Shown here piece by piece: positions 18,329 through 26,527 of a DNA stretch of 64,000 nucleotides. A program made the translations under genes and the position numbers. The DNA is from Rhizobacter terrae (GTDB lineage Bacteria; Pseudomonadota; Gammaproteobacteria; Burkholderiales; Burkholderiaceae_C). Numbering within the stretch: the stretch's first letter is position 1; each line of letters begins with the position of its first letter. The notes beneath the pieces were generated by a model, which saw only the letters and a program-made list of their open reading frames with translations, was not told where the DNA came from and searched no databases. The stretch spans positions 310,001 through 374,000 of the forward strand of contig NZ_QUSW01000001.1 in assembly GCF_003852895.1 (NCBI RefSeq), given 5' to 3'.

Positions 18329-18351
18329 GCGGCGATGCCATTCATCGCCGC
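18329..18351 (+). other. Hairpin between FNR gene and riboswitch
   Basis: A perfect 9-bp stem, GCGGCGATG / CATCGCCGC, with loop CCATT. There is no following T-run, so it is either a weak terminator or barrier after the FNR gene or the 5' part of the riboswitch leader. A GATAAT at 18315-18320 could be the -10 of the leader promoter, but no convincing -35 is seen. Confidence 0.45.
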
Positions 18352-18440
18352 TCTTCGCTAGGGGTGTTGAACGCGACAGCGTTCGACTGAGAACAGACCC
18401 TTTGAACCTGACTGAGGTAATCCTCGCGCAGGGAAGCATG
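18350..18440 (+). promoter_or_regulatory. TPP (THI-box) riboswitch
   Basis: The conserved TPP aptamer order is legible: GGGGTG (18361), P3 arms TTGAACGC / GCGTTCGA (18367-18386), CTGAGA (18387-18392), ACCC (18397-18400), GAACCTG (18404-18410), the P4/P5 hairpin GAGG-TAAT-CCTC (18414-18425), and the 3' consensus GCGCAGGGAAGC. TPP binding usually shuts down thiamine synthesis or uptake genes. The only gene it can control is the TonB-dependent receptor directly downstream. Confidence 0.93.
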
Positions 18441-18504
18441 CATGACACCCACGCCCGTGGGCTTCACGTTCGCCGACCTGCCATCGAATCTTGTGGACAC
18501 CACG

Positions 18505-20619
18505 ATGGCATCTTCCATTGCCCGTTTCTCGCTTTCACCCGTCGCCATGGCGGCGGTTCTCGCCTTCGCAACGGCCGCGCAGGCCCAGACCACCACCTTG
18601 CAGCCGGTGACGATCACCGGCCGCGGAGACCCCGTCATCGACGTCGGCGGCTGGGGCGACGTGCCGCTGTCGAAGTCGCCCTTCCAGGCCAGCGTCCTCT
18701 CGCGCGAGCAGATGCGCGACCTGGGCGTGCAGCGCCTGGCTGACGTGACGCGCGTGGACCCGGCCGTGAGCGACGCCTACAACACCGAGGGCTACTGGGA
18801 CTACCTCACCATCCGCGGCTTCGTGCTGGACAACCGCTACAACTACCGGCGCGATGGCCTGCCCATCAATGCGGAGACGTCCATCCCCCTGGCCAACAAG
18901 GACAGCGTGGAGATCTTCAAGGGCACCAGTGGCCTGCAGGCCGGCACCGCCGCACCCGGCGGCCTGGCCAACTTCGTCGTGAAGCGTCCGACCAACGATG
19001 CACTGCGCACGGTGTCTCTCGAATGGCGGCAGGCCGGCACGGTACGCGGCGCGGTGGACATCAGCCAGCGCTTCGGCGAGTCCAATGCCTTCGGCGTGCG
19101 CGTGAACGCAGCGCTGGAGCACCTGGACCCTCGCGTGAACGAGGCCAAGGGCAACGCCCAGCTGCTGTCGGTGGCGGGCGACTGGCGCATCGCACCCGAC
19201 AGCCTGCTGGAGGCCGAGATCGAGACCAGCCACCGCAGCCAGCCCAGCGTGCCCGGCTTCAGCCTGCTGGGCGGCAGCGTGCCCGCGCCGGTGGACCCGC
19301 GCATCAACCTGAACAACCAACCCTGGTCGCTGCCAGTGGTGTTCGACGGCACGACCGCCTCGGTGCGATTCACCCAGCGCCTGAATGCCGACTGGCGCGT
19401 GGTGGCCCATGCCGCCACACAGCGGCTGACCACCGACGACCGCATCGCCTTCCCCTATGGCTGCGGCGCCGAAGGCAACTTCGACCGCTACTGCAGCGAC
19501 GGCACCTTCGACCTCTACGACTACCGCAGCGAGAACGAAAAGCGCACCACCGACGCGCTGCAGGTGGCCTTGAACGGCAAGCTCGATACCGGCGGCATCG
19601 CCCACACCCTGAGCGCCGGCGTGCTGCGCAGCCAGTTCAAGGCACGCTTCCAGCAGCAGGCCTTCAACTACGTGGGCAGCGGCAACGTGCAAGGCACGGC
19701 GGTGACGCCGGCCGACCCGAGCCTGACCGCCGACAGCACCAACCGCGACGAGACCAGCACCGAGCTGTTCGTGCGCGACGCCATCAAGCTCAACCCGATG
19801 ACCACCGTGTGGCTGGGCCTGCGCCACACCCACCTGTCACGCAGCAGCGTGGACACCAGCGGCAACTCGGGCCCGAGCTATTCGCAGGGGATCAACACCC
19901 CGGGCATCGCGCTCAGCCACGAATACGCGGGCGGCCAAGTGGCCTATGCCAGTTGGGGGCAGGCGGTGGAATCGCTGGTGACGCCAGGCCTGCCTGCGTA
20001 TGGCACGCAGGCAGGGCAGCCGCTGAAGGCGCTCAAGAGCCGGCAGATCGAGATCGGCTTCAAAGGCCGGTTCGACGAAGGCACCTGGAACCTGGCCTGG
20101 TTCGACATCGACAAGCCCGAGGCGACCGACACCGGCACGGCCTACTTCGTCGACGGCAGCCGGCGCCACCGCGGCATCGAGGCCAACGCGGCATGGCAGC
20201 ACGACCGCTGGATCGTGCAAGGTGGCGCGCAGTTCCTGCACGCCCGACGCGAAGGCAGCCAGGATGCCACCGTCAACGGCCAGCGCCCGACCAACGTGCC
20301 CGCCGCTACCCTCAAGCTCCAGGCCCGGCATGACCTGCAAGCGGTGCGCGGCCTGTCGCTGCAGGGCGACTTCGTCGCCGAGAGCGACCGCACCCTCCTG
20401 CCCACCGACGGCAGCCTGCGCATTCCCGGTTGGGCGCGCATCGATGCTTCGCTGCGCTATGCCCAGCCGACCAGCGCCGGCCTGATCAACTGGCGCGTGG
20501 GCATCGACAACCTGCTGGACCGGCGCGCCTGGCGGGAGTCGCCCTACCAGTTCGGGCATGTGTATTTGTTCCCGCTTGCCGCGCGGACAATTCGGGTCGG
20601 ATTGGAGCTCGCCTTGTAG
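18505..20619 (+). CDS. TonB-dependent outer-membrane receptor, predicted thiamine-regulated
   Basis: 704 residues from ATG 18505, chosen because it gives a clean signal peptide (ending AFATAAQAQ); an in-frame ATG at 18442, just after the riboswitch, would add 21 residues. The plug domain follows (DVTRVDPAVSDAY, LTIRGFVLDNRYNY, EIFKGTSGLQAGTAAPGGL, NFVVKRP), then a 22-strand-type barrel. By family it resembles siderophore receptors (FhuA/FpvA-like), but control by a TPP riboswitch points to uptake of thiamine, its phosphates or a precursor. No inner-membrane thiamine transporter lies nearby. Confidence 0.92.
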   Translation: MASSIARFSLSPVAMAAVLAFATAAQAQTTTLQPVTITGRGDPVIDVGGWGDVPLSKSPFQASVLSREQMRDLGVQRLADVTRVDPAVSDAYNTEGYWDYLTIRGFVLDNRYNYRRDGLPINAETSIPLANKDSVEIFKGTSGLQAGTAAPGGLANFVVKRPTNDALRTVSLEWRQAGTVRGAVDISQRFGESNAFGVRVNAALEHLDPRVNEAKGNAQLLSVAGDWRIAPDSLLEAEIETSHRSQPSVPGFSLLGGSVPAPVDPRINLNNQPWSLPVVFDGTTASVRFTQRLNADWRVVAHAATQRLTTDDRIAFPYGCGAEGNFDRYCSDGTFDLYDYRSENEKRTTDALQVALNGKLDTGGIAHTLSAGVLRSQFKARFQQQAFNYVGSGNVQGTAVTPADPSLTADSTNRDETSTELFVRDAIKLNPMTTVWLGLRHTHLSRSSVDTSGNSGPSYSQGINTPGIALSHEYAGGQVAYASWGQAVESLVTPGLPAYGTQAGQPLKALKSRQIEIGFKGRFDEGTWNLAWFDIDKPEATDTGTAYFVDGSRRHRGIEANAAWQHDRWIVQGGAQFLHARREGSQDATVNGQRPTNVPAATLKLQARHDLQAVRGLSLQGDFVAESDRTLLPTDGSLRIPGWARIDASLRYAQPTSAGLINWRVGIDNLLDRRAWRESPYQFGHVYLFPLAARTIRVGLELAL

Positions 20620-20643
20620 AGGGCCAAAAACTGTGGCTATAAT
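20614..20643 (+). promoter_or_regulatory. Promoter of tRNA-Asn gene
   Basis: TTGTAG (20614-20619, overlapping the stop codon of the receptor gene), an 18-base spacer and a perfect TATAAT (20638-20643). The tRNA begins 13 bases after the -10, fitting a short 5' leader. Confidence 0.75.
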
Positions 20644-20655
20644 GCAAGGCTCTGT

Positions 20656-20731
20656 TCCTCGATAGCTCAGTCGGTAGAGCGCCGGACTGTTAATCCGTAG
20701 GTCCCTGGTTCGAGCCCAGGTCGGGGAGCCA
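20656..20731 (+). tRNA. tRNA-Asn (GTT)
   Basis: 76 nt with CCA encoded. The acceptor stem TCCTCGA pairs with TCGGGGA, discriminator G. The D arm contains AGCTCAGTCGGTAGAGC, the anticodon loop CTGTTAA gives anticodon GTT, and the T arm contains CTGGTTCGAGCCCAG. All four stems form. Confidence 0.98.
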
Positions 20732-20740
20732 AAAGTTGTA

Positions 20741-20777
20741 GTGAAAAGGCCTTGCAGCGATGCAAGGCCTTTTTCAC
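20741..20777 (+). terminator. Rho-independent terminator after tRNA-Asn
   Basis: A stem of about 16 bp (GTGAAAAGGCCTTGCA with TGCAAGGCCTTTTTCAC, one bulged T) and loop GCGA. The T-run within the 3' arm serves the tRNA. The A-run in the 5' arm would also serve minus-strand transcripts from the GH18 gene. Confidence 0.9.
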
Positions 20778-20843
20778 GTCCGGACTCCAACCACTGCGTG
20801 ACATCGCACGCAGTGCCACGCCTGAACAGCGCAAACCCCAGGG

Positions 20844-22655
20844 CTACTGGCCCACCACCAGCACCTCGCTGATCGCGGCACTCCACGAGTCGCTGCCGGT
20901 TGTTCCCACCACACGAACGCCGAGGATGCCGCCGCGAGCCGTCCCGGTGAAGGTGAAGGTCGCCCCAGCAGCCGCCGCAGTGCCGGGATAGGCTGGCGCA
21001 ACCGACCATCCCGCGTTGGTCCAAGTCGTTCCATCCGTGGTGAACTGAAGGCCGACGCTCCCCTGAAAATAGCCGTTGCCATAGCCGTCGATCTGGCCGT
21101 TCACGAACTGCACGCTCGTCACCGTCCTGGGTGAATCCCACAGCACACCGGCGGCTTGCCAGCGCACGTTGCCATCTTCGCCGGCGGCATTGATGGCAGC
21201 GCCGACCGTCAGCACGCCATCATTGATCTGCGGACGCGCACTGCGATTCGCATTCGAACTGGCGGAGGTGTTCCTGGACCACACGTAGCCGACGCCGCTG
21301 CGCTCGAGGTGGCCATCCCCCGTGGACTGCGCAATGAACGACGCCGCGATCGAGTGCTGCGCCTGCACGTTGGCGAAGGTGTAAGTGGACGCCGCACCGA
21401 TCGACTTTCCATCCACCGTGACCGACCCGATGGTGTAGCCCGACGACGCCTGAATGCTGAAGCTCACGCTCTCGCCCTGCAGCACCGACACCGATCCGCT
21501 GGGCGAGATGCTGCCGCCCGCGTTGGCCGTGGCGACGACCTGGAAGGACGGCACCGGCGTCGAAGACACCAGCCCGGACTTCAAGGCCGCCCAGAACGAC
21601 GCATCCTCATAGCCCATCGCCCAGACGCTCGTGCCCGCCAAGCCCAGGCTCGTCACGAGCCCCGCCTTCGCCTGCACGCTCTGCGCGTCCTCGTACCACA
21701 GCGCGGGCTGGCGAGTGCTCGAACTCCAGGCCTTGCCATCCGCCTGCTGCTTGACAGTGCCCCAGCTGGCCCACGGTGTGGCTGCGGCCGCATCACGCCC
21801 ACGGGTCGCGCTGGCGTGGGAGGCAATCACCTTCTGGAAGTCGGACCAGCGCACCGTCTGGCCGGTGCTGAAGTCGTTGCCGTACGACGGGATGCCGGAG
21901 AGCACCTTGGCCGCAGGAATCTTCGACAATGCATAGGTCAACACTTGGCGTTGCCAATCCAGGCCCGAAACGGGCCCCGGCCAGGTGAAGCCGTTGCCGC
22001 TGTCGCTGCTCCAGCCCGGACCGACTTCGTCATAGGTCATCACCTGCACGTAGTCGGCCGCAGAGCCGATGCCCGCGTAGTCGAAACCGTTGAGGTACGA
22101 AGCACTGCTGTCGCTGGTCTTGGCCGGAACGCTCACGATGAGCTTGAGGGCATGGACGTGCAACGCCGCAGCCAGGGATGACAAGAACGCCGTGTAGTTG
22201 GCCTTGCTGACGGGCTGCACCGCTTCCAAGTCGGCATTGATGCCTGCAAAGCCATTCGTGGTGGCCAGCTTGACCAGGTTCGTCACCGCATTGGCACGGC
22301 TGGCCGGCGTCGCGAGGATGCCATCCGACACCGCCGGGTCGAAGCCGCCCACATCGTTGCTGAAGTCAGAAACGGTGGGATACAGCGGCAGCCCGCGCGA
22401 CTTCGAAAACGCGATGATGGATTCGGTAGTCGACGTCATCCCTTCGCTGCTGACGCTGCCGTCTGCCAGCAGCGCATAGGTCGAGCCGAGGCCAACAGCG
22501 CTCAGGTTCGGCGCGAACTGCTTGAGATTGGTGAAGGCACTCGCCACCTGGCCATCGGCATAGGCCAGGACGAAGGGCGCAGCACTTGCGTCCGGCAAGA
22601 CAAAGGCGGCGAACAGGGTCGCAAGTGCGGCAAGACGCGCAAGGCGTTGCTTCAT
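20844..22655 (-). CDS. Secreted GH18-family glycosidase-like protein with C-terminal accessory domains
   Basis: 603 residues. Signal peptide MKQRLARLAALATLFAAFVL ending DASA. A GH18 TIM barrel spans to about residue 375 (LYPTVSDFSNDVG, VQVMTYDEVGPGW, AMGYEDASFW). The catalytic motif reads GINADLEAV, with Glu kept but the DxxDxE pattern altered to N-x-D-x-E as in spore-germination (YaaH-like) glycosidases. A bacterial-repeat domain follows (ATANAGGSISPSGSVSVLQG), then a discoidin-like domain (about residues 450-603). The likely target is peptidoglycan or chitin-type sugars. It may act as a glycosidase or only bind. Confidence 0.85.
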   Translation of the reverse strand: MKQRLARLAALATLFAAFVLPDASAAPFVLAYADGQVASAFTNLKQFAPNLSAVGLGSTYALLADGSVSSEGMTSTTESIIAFSKSRGLPLYPTVSDFSNDVGGFDPAVSDGILATPASRANAVTNLVKLATTNGFAGINADLEAVQPVSKANYTAFLSSLAAALHVHALKLIVSVPAKTSDSSASYLNGFDYAGIGSAADYVQVMTYDEVGPGWSSDSGNGFTWPGPVSGLDWQRQVLTYALSKIPAAKVLSGIPSYGNDFSTGQTVRWSDFQKVIASHASATRGRDAAAATPWASWGTVKQQADGKAWSSSTRQPALWYEDAQSVQAKAGLVTSLGLAGTSVWAMGYEDASFWAALKSGLVSSTPVPSFQVVATANAGGSISPSGSVSVLQGESVSFSIQASSGYTIGSVTVDGKSIGAASTYTFANVQAQHSIAASFIAQSTGDGHLERSGVGYVWSRNTSASSNANRSARPQINDGVLTVGAAINAAGEDGNVRWQAAGVLWDSPRTVTSVQFVNGQIDGYGNGYFQGSVGLQFTTDGTTWTNAGWSVAPAYPGTAAAAGATFTFTGTARGGILGVRVVGTTGSDSWSAAISEVLVVGQ

Positions 22656-22732
22656 GGGAAGGCTCGATCGGAAGTTGACGGCTGCGCGATTCTGCAGACG
22701 AGCGGGTCAACATGCCGTGAGCGGTTGTTGCT

Positions 22733-23506
22733 TCAGGGGCAGTCGCTGCGTGCATCCATGCACGTCTTCGTGCCGTCATCCAGCAGCACCAGCGCCTGCG
22801 CTTGCTCGACGGTCTTCCTCCACCGCGCGAACAATTCGCTGCGAGGCACACCCATGTCCTTGAGCGCGCCGCGATGCTCCAGGTAGACGGCCAGCTGCGC
22901 CACCGCTGTCACCGTGCGCCATGCGGCCTTGAACAGCCACCGCTTCATCGGGCCGTCCGCCTGCACCCGCAAGAACTCGCAGTGGAAGTGCAGGTGCGAC
23001 TGCTCATCTGCACACAGTTCCTCCAGCGCATCGCGCAGCGGCGATGGCTCCAGGCCCTGCGCGATCCGCTGGTAGTAGCTGATGCCCACCACCTCCGCAG
23101 CGAGCAACACCAGCACCTTCAGGCGCAGCCCCATCGCGCGGCGCACCACCACGAACAGGCTGTCCGTCCAGTTGCTCCTGATGAGTTGCCCACCCAGCGC
23201 ATACACGCACATTGCCAGCACCTGCGCATGCCGATGTTCCTCCTGCACGAACAATTCCATCGCCCTCGCATAGCCCGGGTTGTTCTTCGCGAAGGCCGAG
23301 CGCCGTGCCTGCTCCACCACCGTGCCGCCACCTGTCTCACCCAACTGGAACACGGCCAGCGATCGAGCCACCGAAGGCGGCACGCTTGCATGACAGGCAT
23401 CGCCGCCCAATGAAGCCAAGGGCCGGGCCTTGCGCGATTCGAAGAATGCTTCCCATTGCTGCCAACGGTTCGAGGACCCAAAGAACTTGGAATGATGCTG
23501 CGACAT
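22733..23506 (-). CDS. Ferritin-like diiron protein, uncharacterised
   Basis: 257 residues from the ATG at 23506, which has an AGAAGG ribosome-binding site; the open frame upstream is not used. Four helices carry Glu or ExxH motifs spaced as in ferritin-like diiron proteins: QLGETGGG, VQEEHRHAQ, LAAEVVGISYY and CADEQSHLHFH. No signal peptide is seen, though the region around residues 130-150 is hydrophobic. The role could be an oxidase, oxygenase or hydroxylase; nothing more specific is supported. It is 77 bases upstream of the GH18 gene and on the same strand. Confidence 0.75.
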   Translation of the reverse strand: MSQHHSKFFGSSNRWQQWEAFFESRKARPLASLGGDACHASVPPSVARSLAVFQLGETGGGTVVEQARRSAFAKNNPGYARAMELFVQEEHRHAQVLAMCVYALGGQLIRSNWTDSLFVVVRRAMGLRLKVLVLLAAEVVGISYYQRIAQGLEPSPLRDALEELCADEQSHLHFHCEFLRVQADGPMKRWLFKAAWRTVTAVAQLAVYLEHRGALKDMGVPRSELFARWRKTVEQAQALVLLDDGTKTCMDARSDCP

Positions 23507-23842
23507 GAACCTTCTCTGAAAGATGAAGCCGCCCTCGCGAACCGGGCACGGCGAGCTCCCTGAAGACATCCGGGAGGAGAAGGCGACACCATCGGTGCCA
23601 GCGATGAAGCGGGTTCGAAGCCTGCGAGGCAACCGCATGAAGACCGCGTGAAGTCAACCCAAAGCCTCACTGCGCCAACGCTCCATCCCTAGCTGCACAC
23701 CTAGGGACCCAAGGCGCCAATTCCCTAAGTCGCGGGAGGCAGCACGCGCGCCTATCGCGCATATTGGTCGGGTCTCGCACGCCCATCACTCTCTCCATCG
23801 GGCCGTGCGAAGACACCAAACCCGAAATCAGAGAGGACCATC
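23507..23842. promoter_or_regulatory. 336-base divergent control region
   Basis: No gene is seen between the diiron-protein gene (minus) and the protease gene (plus). An inverted repeat TCCCTAG / CTAGGGA (23686-23692 and 23701-23707, eight-base spacer) is followed by a third half-site-like TCCCTAA near 23,723. It could be a binding site for a dimeric regulator controlling either gene. No strong promoter hexamers stand out. Confidence 0.4.
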
Positions 23843-24961
23843 ATGCAAAAACCCCTTTGGCCGGCCGCGCTCGTTCTGGTCGCAGCCACTTCCGCCTTCG
23901 CAGCTCCGCAAGGCGTCGTCTCCATCCCGGCCGGCCAGGCCGCCGTCACCCAGGCCAAGAGCACGCCTGACTACCGCCACGCCCAGACCATTCTTCTGCG
24001 CTCCAGCACAGCGATGCCCGCGCAAGCGCTCGACTTCAACGCGGCAGCAGCCACCGCACGCGTGGCGCCCACGGCCGGCGAAGCAGGCAACCGCGGCGGC
24101 ACGGCCGATGCGGCAGGCATGTCGAAGCAGCTCATCGCCGAAGGCCTGATGGGCGGCGGCTTGCTCGACGACCTGAGCGGCCCCACGCCGATGGCAGTGG
24201 GCACGCAGGGCCTGCAGTTCACGTCCTCGCAGGTCTTCCCCGCGCAGGCGGACACCACCTACCCCACCCGCGCCACCGGCAAGCTGTGGTTCGAGAAGGT
24301 ACCCGGCAGCGGCAGCTGGTGGGTGTGCTCGGCCAGCATGATCAAGCCGGGCATCGTGGCCACGGCGGGCCATTGCGTGACCTCGGGCACGGGCTCGTGG
24401 TACGGCAGCTTCCAGTTCGTGCCGGGCTACCGCAGCGGCGCCGCGCCCTACGGCACGTGGACGAGCTGGGCCACGGCCACCACCACCAGCGAATGGTTCA
24501 GCGGCGGCGGCGGCGTGCCCAATGGCGGTGACTACGCGCTCATCGTGTTCAACAAGAACGGCAGCGGCTACCGCATCGGCGACTACACCGGCTGGCTGGG
24601 CTGGCAGTACCCGTCGCTGGTCGGCCGCCACGTCACGGTGCTGGGCTACCCGCAAAACCTGGACGGCGGCGCCATCAACCACCGCATCGATGCGCAGACG
24701 ACCTCGGGCTCGAACAACACCGGCCTGTGGGGCTCCGACATGACGGGCGGCTCCAGCGGCGGCGCTGTCGTGCTGAACTTCAGCAAGGCCTACACCAGCT
24801 CCACGCCGCTGCCCTCGGACAACGGCGACAACCGGCTGGTCTCGGTCGTGTCCTACGGTCCGATTGCCACCGACCCGAAGTACCAGGGCGGCGCGGTGTT
24901 CGACTCGCGCATCTCGACCATGCTCACGAACATGTGCACGGCCTACGCGTGGGCGTGCTGA
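23843..24961 (+). CDS. Secreted trypsin-like/V8-type serine protease
   Basis: 372 residues. Signal peptide MQKPLWPAALVLVAATSAFA, a probable propeptide to about residue 140, then a chymotrypsin-fold domain. The catalytic residues are visible: His in VATAGHCV, Asp in NGGDYALIVF and Ser in DMTGGSSGGAVV. Extra Cys residues near the active site (WVCSAS) and the end (NMCTAYAWAC) could form disulfides. It acts outside the cytoplasm, probably as an extracellular glutamyl-endopeptidase-like enzyme; specificity is not readable. The ribosome-binding site is AGAGAGGA. Confidence 0.92.
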   Translation: MQKPLWPAALVLVAATSAFAAPQGVVSIPAGQAAVTQAKSTPDYRHAQTILLRSSTAMPAQALDFNAAAATARVAPTAGEAGNRGGTADAAGMSKQLIAEGLMGGGLLDDLSGPTPMAVGTQGLQFTSSQVFPAQADTTYPTRATGKLWFEKVPGSGSWWVCSASMIKPGIVATAGHCVTSGTGSWYGSFQFVPGYRSGAAPYGTWTSWATATTTSEWFSGGGGVPNGGDYALIVFNKNGSGYRIGDYTGWLGWQYPSLVGRHVTVLGYPQNLDGGAINHRIDAQTTSGSNNTGLWGSDMTGGSSGGAVVLNFSKAYTSSTPLPSDNGDNRLVSVVSYGPIATDPKYQGGAVFDSRISTMLTNMCTAYAWAC

Positions 24962-24999
24962 TCAGCTGAACTGTTGACGAGCGCATCGGGAAAGCGCGA

Positions 25000-26379
25000 T
25001 CACACCTGCATCGCCACGTGGGCCAGCGATTGCGCGTTCTCGATGCACATCGATCTGAAGTCGAGGCTGATGCGATCGTCATCGCCTGCCATGGACCAGA
25101 AGCGCCTGGCCGCATCGCAGGCCTCGGTCCATGGCCCGCGCTGCGTGGGCAAGGGCGCAGGTGGACGGAACTCGCGCAACGGCACTTCGCCGCCGGGCAG
25201 AGGGGCGTAGGCCATGGGCAGCATGTCGTAGCAGGGGGCGAGCGACAGTCGGCCTTGCTGCGGCACAAAGCTCAGGTTGCCGGTGTGCATGTCGCTGTTG
25301 GCGATGAGGCGGCCGAACCACCACAGGCGCTCGATGGCTTGCGCGTCGCTGGCTGGCAGCAGGTGCCGATCCGCCAACCGGGTGGTCAGGCGTGTCCAGT
25401 CGCTGGAGGGATCGCCCATCAGCGCGGCGTTGAGGGTGAAGAGGCTGGCCAGCCGGCTACGGCCGTGCAGGCCGTGACGGTCGAAGCGCTCGACTTCGAG
25501 GAAGGTACGCCCACCGTGCCGAACGATTCGGCTTGGCGGCGACCGCACGCCCGCAAGCGCCGCGGCGCATTGCAACGCAAGGTGCTCGCACACGAGCAGG
25601 TCGGCCCATCGGCGCACCGCCGGCGAATCATCGTTGCCGGAGAACTTGACGAGCACGTGCGGAGTTCGGGCATCAGGCAGATCACGCATGGCCGCGAACT
25701 TGGGAAACTCGCCGGCCGCACTCGACCCCGGCACGCCGGCGGCGATGGCCTGTTCCGCCAAGGCCTCGTAGGCCGGCCCAGGCTCATCACGCAATGCCGG
25801 CAAGGGCGACAGCTTGCGCGCAAGCCAGCCCTCATACGCCGCATTGCCGAGGATGAGGCTGCCGCTCACGTCAGCGCCCACGCGGGCGAGTACGAAGAGC
25901 ACCTCGTCATCGGTCCAGTCTTCAAGGTTCTCGGAGACGCCCAGCGCCCGGTGCTCAGCGCGCGCGATCTGCCGCCCCATGTAGCCCTGGGGACGCATGT
26001 CGTACAGCGGATAAGGCAGCCCGTCCCACCAGCCCGTGACTGACTCGTCGGGCACCGGCCAACCCGCGTCGACCAGCGACGCATGGCAGCCCTGTGGCGA
26101 CACCGGTGCGACGACGGCGATCAACTCGGCCCGCCCCTGGGCATCGACTTCATAGAGCGGCAGGTCCGCCGCCTCACCGCGGATCGCCCGCCGCAAGGCA
26201 TATCGCGCCTGCTGCGCCTTGCCAGCAGCCACCACCTGCCCACCAGCCTCTTTGAGCAGGCGATGCAAGGTGGCGCGACTCACCTGCAAGGCGTCCATCA
26301 GCTCGGACGCGGTCGCAACCGACCGGCGGCCGAGGACGGCCGGCAACTGGTCGCGGGCTGATTGGAGTCTGGGGCGCAC
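25000..26379 (-). CDS. yjjJ: HipA-family toxin-like kinase of the HipH/YjjJ type
   Basis: 459 residues. The N-terminal helix-turn-helix (residues about 15-50, ATASELMDALQVSRATLHRL) is joined to a HipA fold: HVLVKFSGNDDSPAVRRWAD, RFDRHGLHGRSRLASLF, and the catalytic/metal segment LIANSDMHTGNLSFV then LAPCYDMLPM. This matches E. coli YjjJ (HipH), a stand-alone HipA relative. No separate HipB antitoxin gene is adjacent. The start is a GTG. Direct repeats in the promoter (26393-26463) suggest autoregulation through its own HTH. Confidence 0.88.
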   Translation of the reverse strand: MRPRLQSARDQLPAVLGRRSVATASELMDALQVSRATLHRLLKEAGGQVVAAGKAQQARYALRRAIRGEAADLPLYEVDAQGRAELIAVVAPVSPQGCHASLVDAGWPVPDESVTGWWDGLPYPLYDMRPQGYMGRQIARAEHRALGVSENLEDWTDDEVLFVLARVGADVSGSLILGNAAYEGWLARKLSPLPALRDEPGPAYEALAEQAIAAGVPGSSAAGEFPKFAAMRDLPDARTPHVLVKFSGNDDSPAVRRWADLLVCEHLALQCAAALAGVRSPPSRIVRHGGRTFLEVERFDRHGLHGRSRLASLFTLNAALMGDPSSDWTRLTTRLADRHLLPASDAQAIERLWWFGRLIANSDMHTGNLSFVPQQGRLSLAPCYDMLPMAYAPLPGGEVPLREFRPPAPLPTQRGPWTEACDAARRFWSMAGDDDRISLDFRSMCIENAQSLAHVAMQV

Positions 26380-26392
26380 AGGTTATGAGATG

Positions 26393-26463
26393 AGTTTTGA
26401 GAAGATTAAACGAAATGCTCTCCCAGGTAAACCGTTCAAATAATCACCAGTTTTGAGAAGATT
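26393..26463 (-). promoter_or_regulatory. Promoter and duplicated 15-base operator of the hipH/yjjJ-like gene
   Basis: The 15-base sequence AGTTTTGAGAAGATT occurs at 26393-26407 and again at 26449-26463, 56 bases apart, in the only AT-rich patch of the area. On the minus strand TTTACC (26431-26426), a 17-base spacer and TAATCT (26408-26403) make a candidate promoter, so one repeat overlaps the -10 and transcription start and the other lies upstream of the -35. This fits cooperative repressor binding. Confidence 0.6.
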
Positions 26464-26472
26464 CCTGAAATG

Positions 26473-26503
26473 AAAAAGGGCCACGTTCTTCAACGTGGCC
26501 CTT
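26473..26503 (-). terminator. Rho-independent terminator of the small Cys-rich protein gene
   Basis: A 12-bp stem AAGGGCCACGTT / AACGTGGCCCTT with loop CTTC. The flanking A-run on the plus strand gives a U-run on the minus-strand transcript. Confidence 0.88.
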
Positions 26504-26527
26504 GTGGAATCCGGTTTGGTGGGGGCT

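Noticed and set aside
18442-18504. Earlier in-frame ATG for the TonB receptor directly after the riboswitch
   Set aside because: It would place 21 hydrophilic residues before a clean signal peptide; kept only as an alternative.
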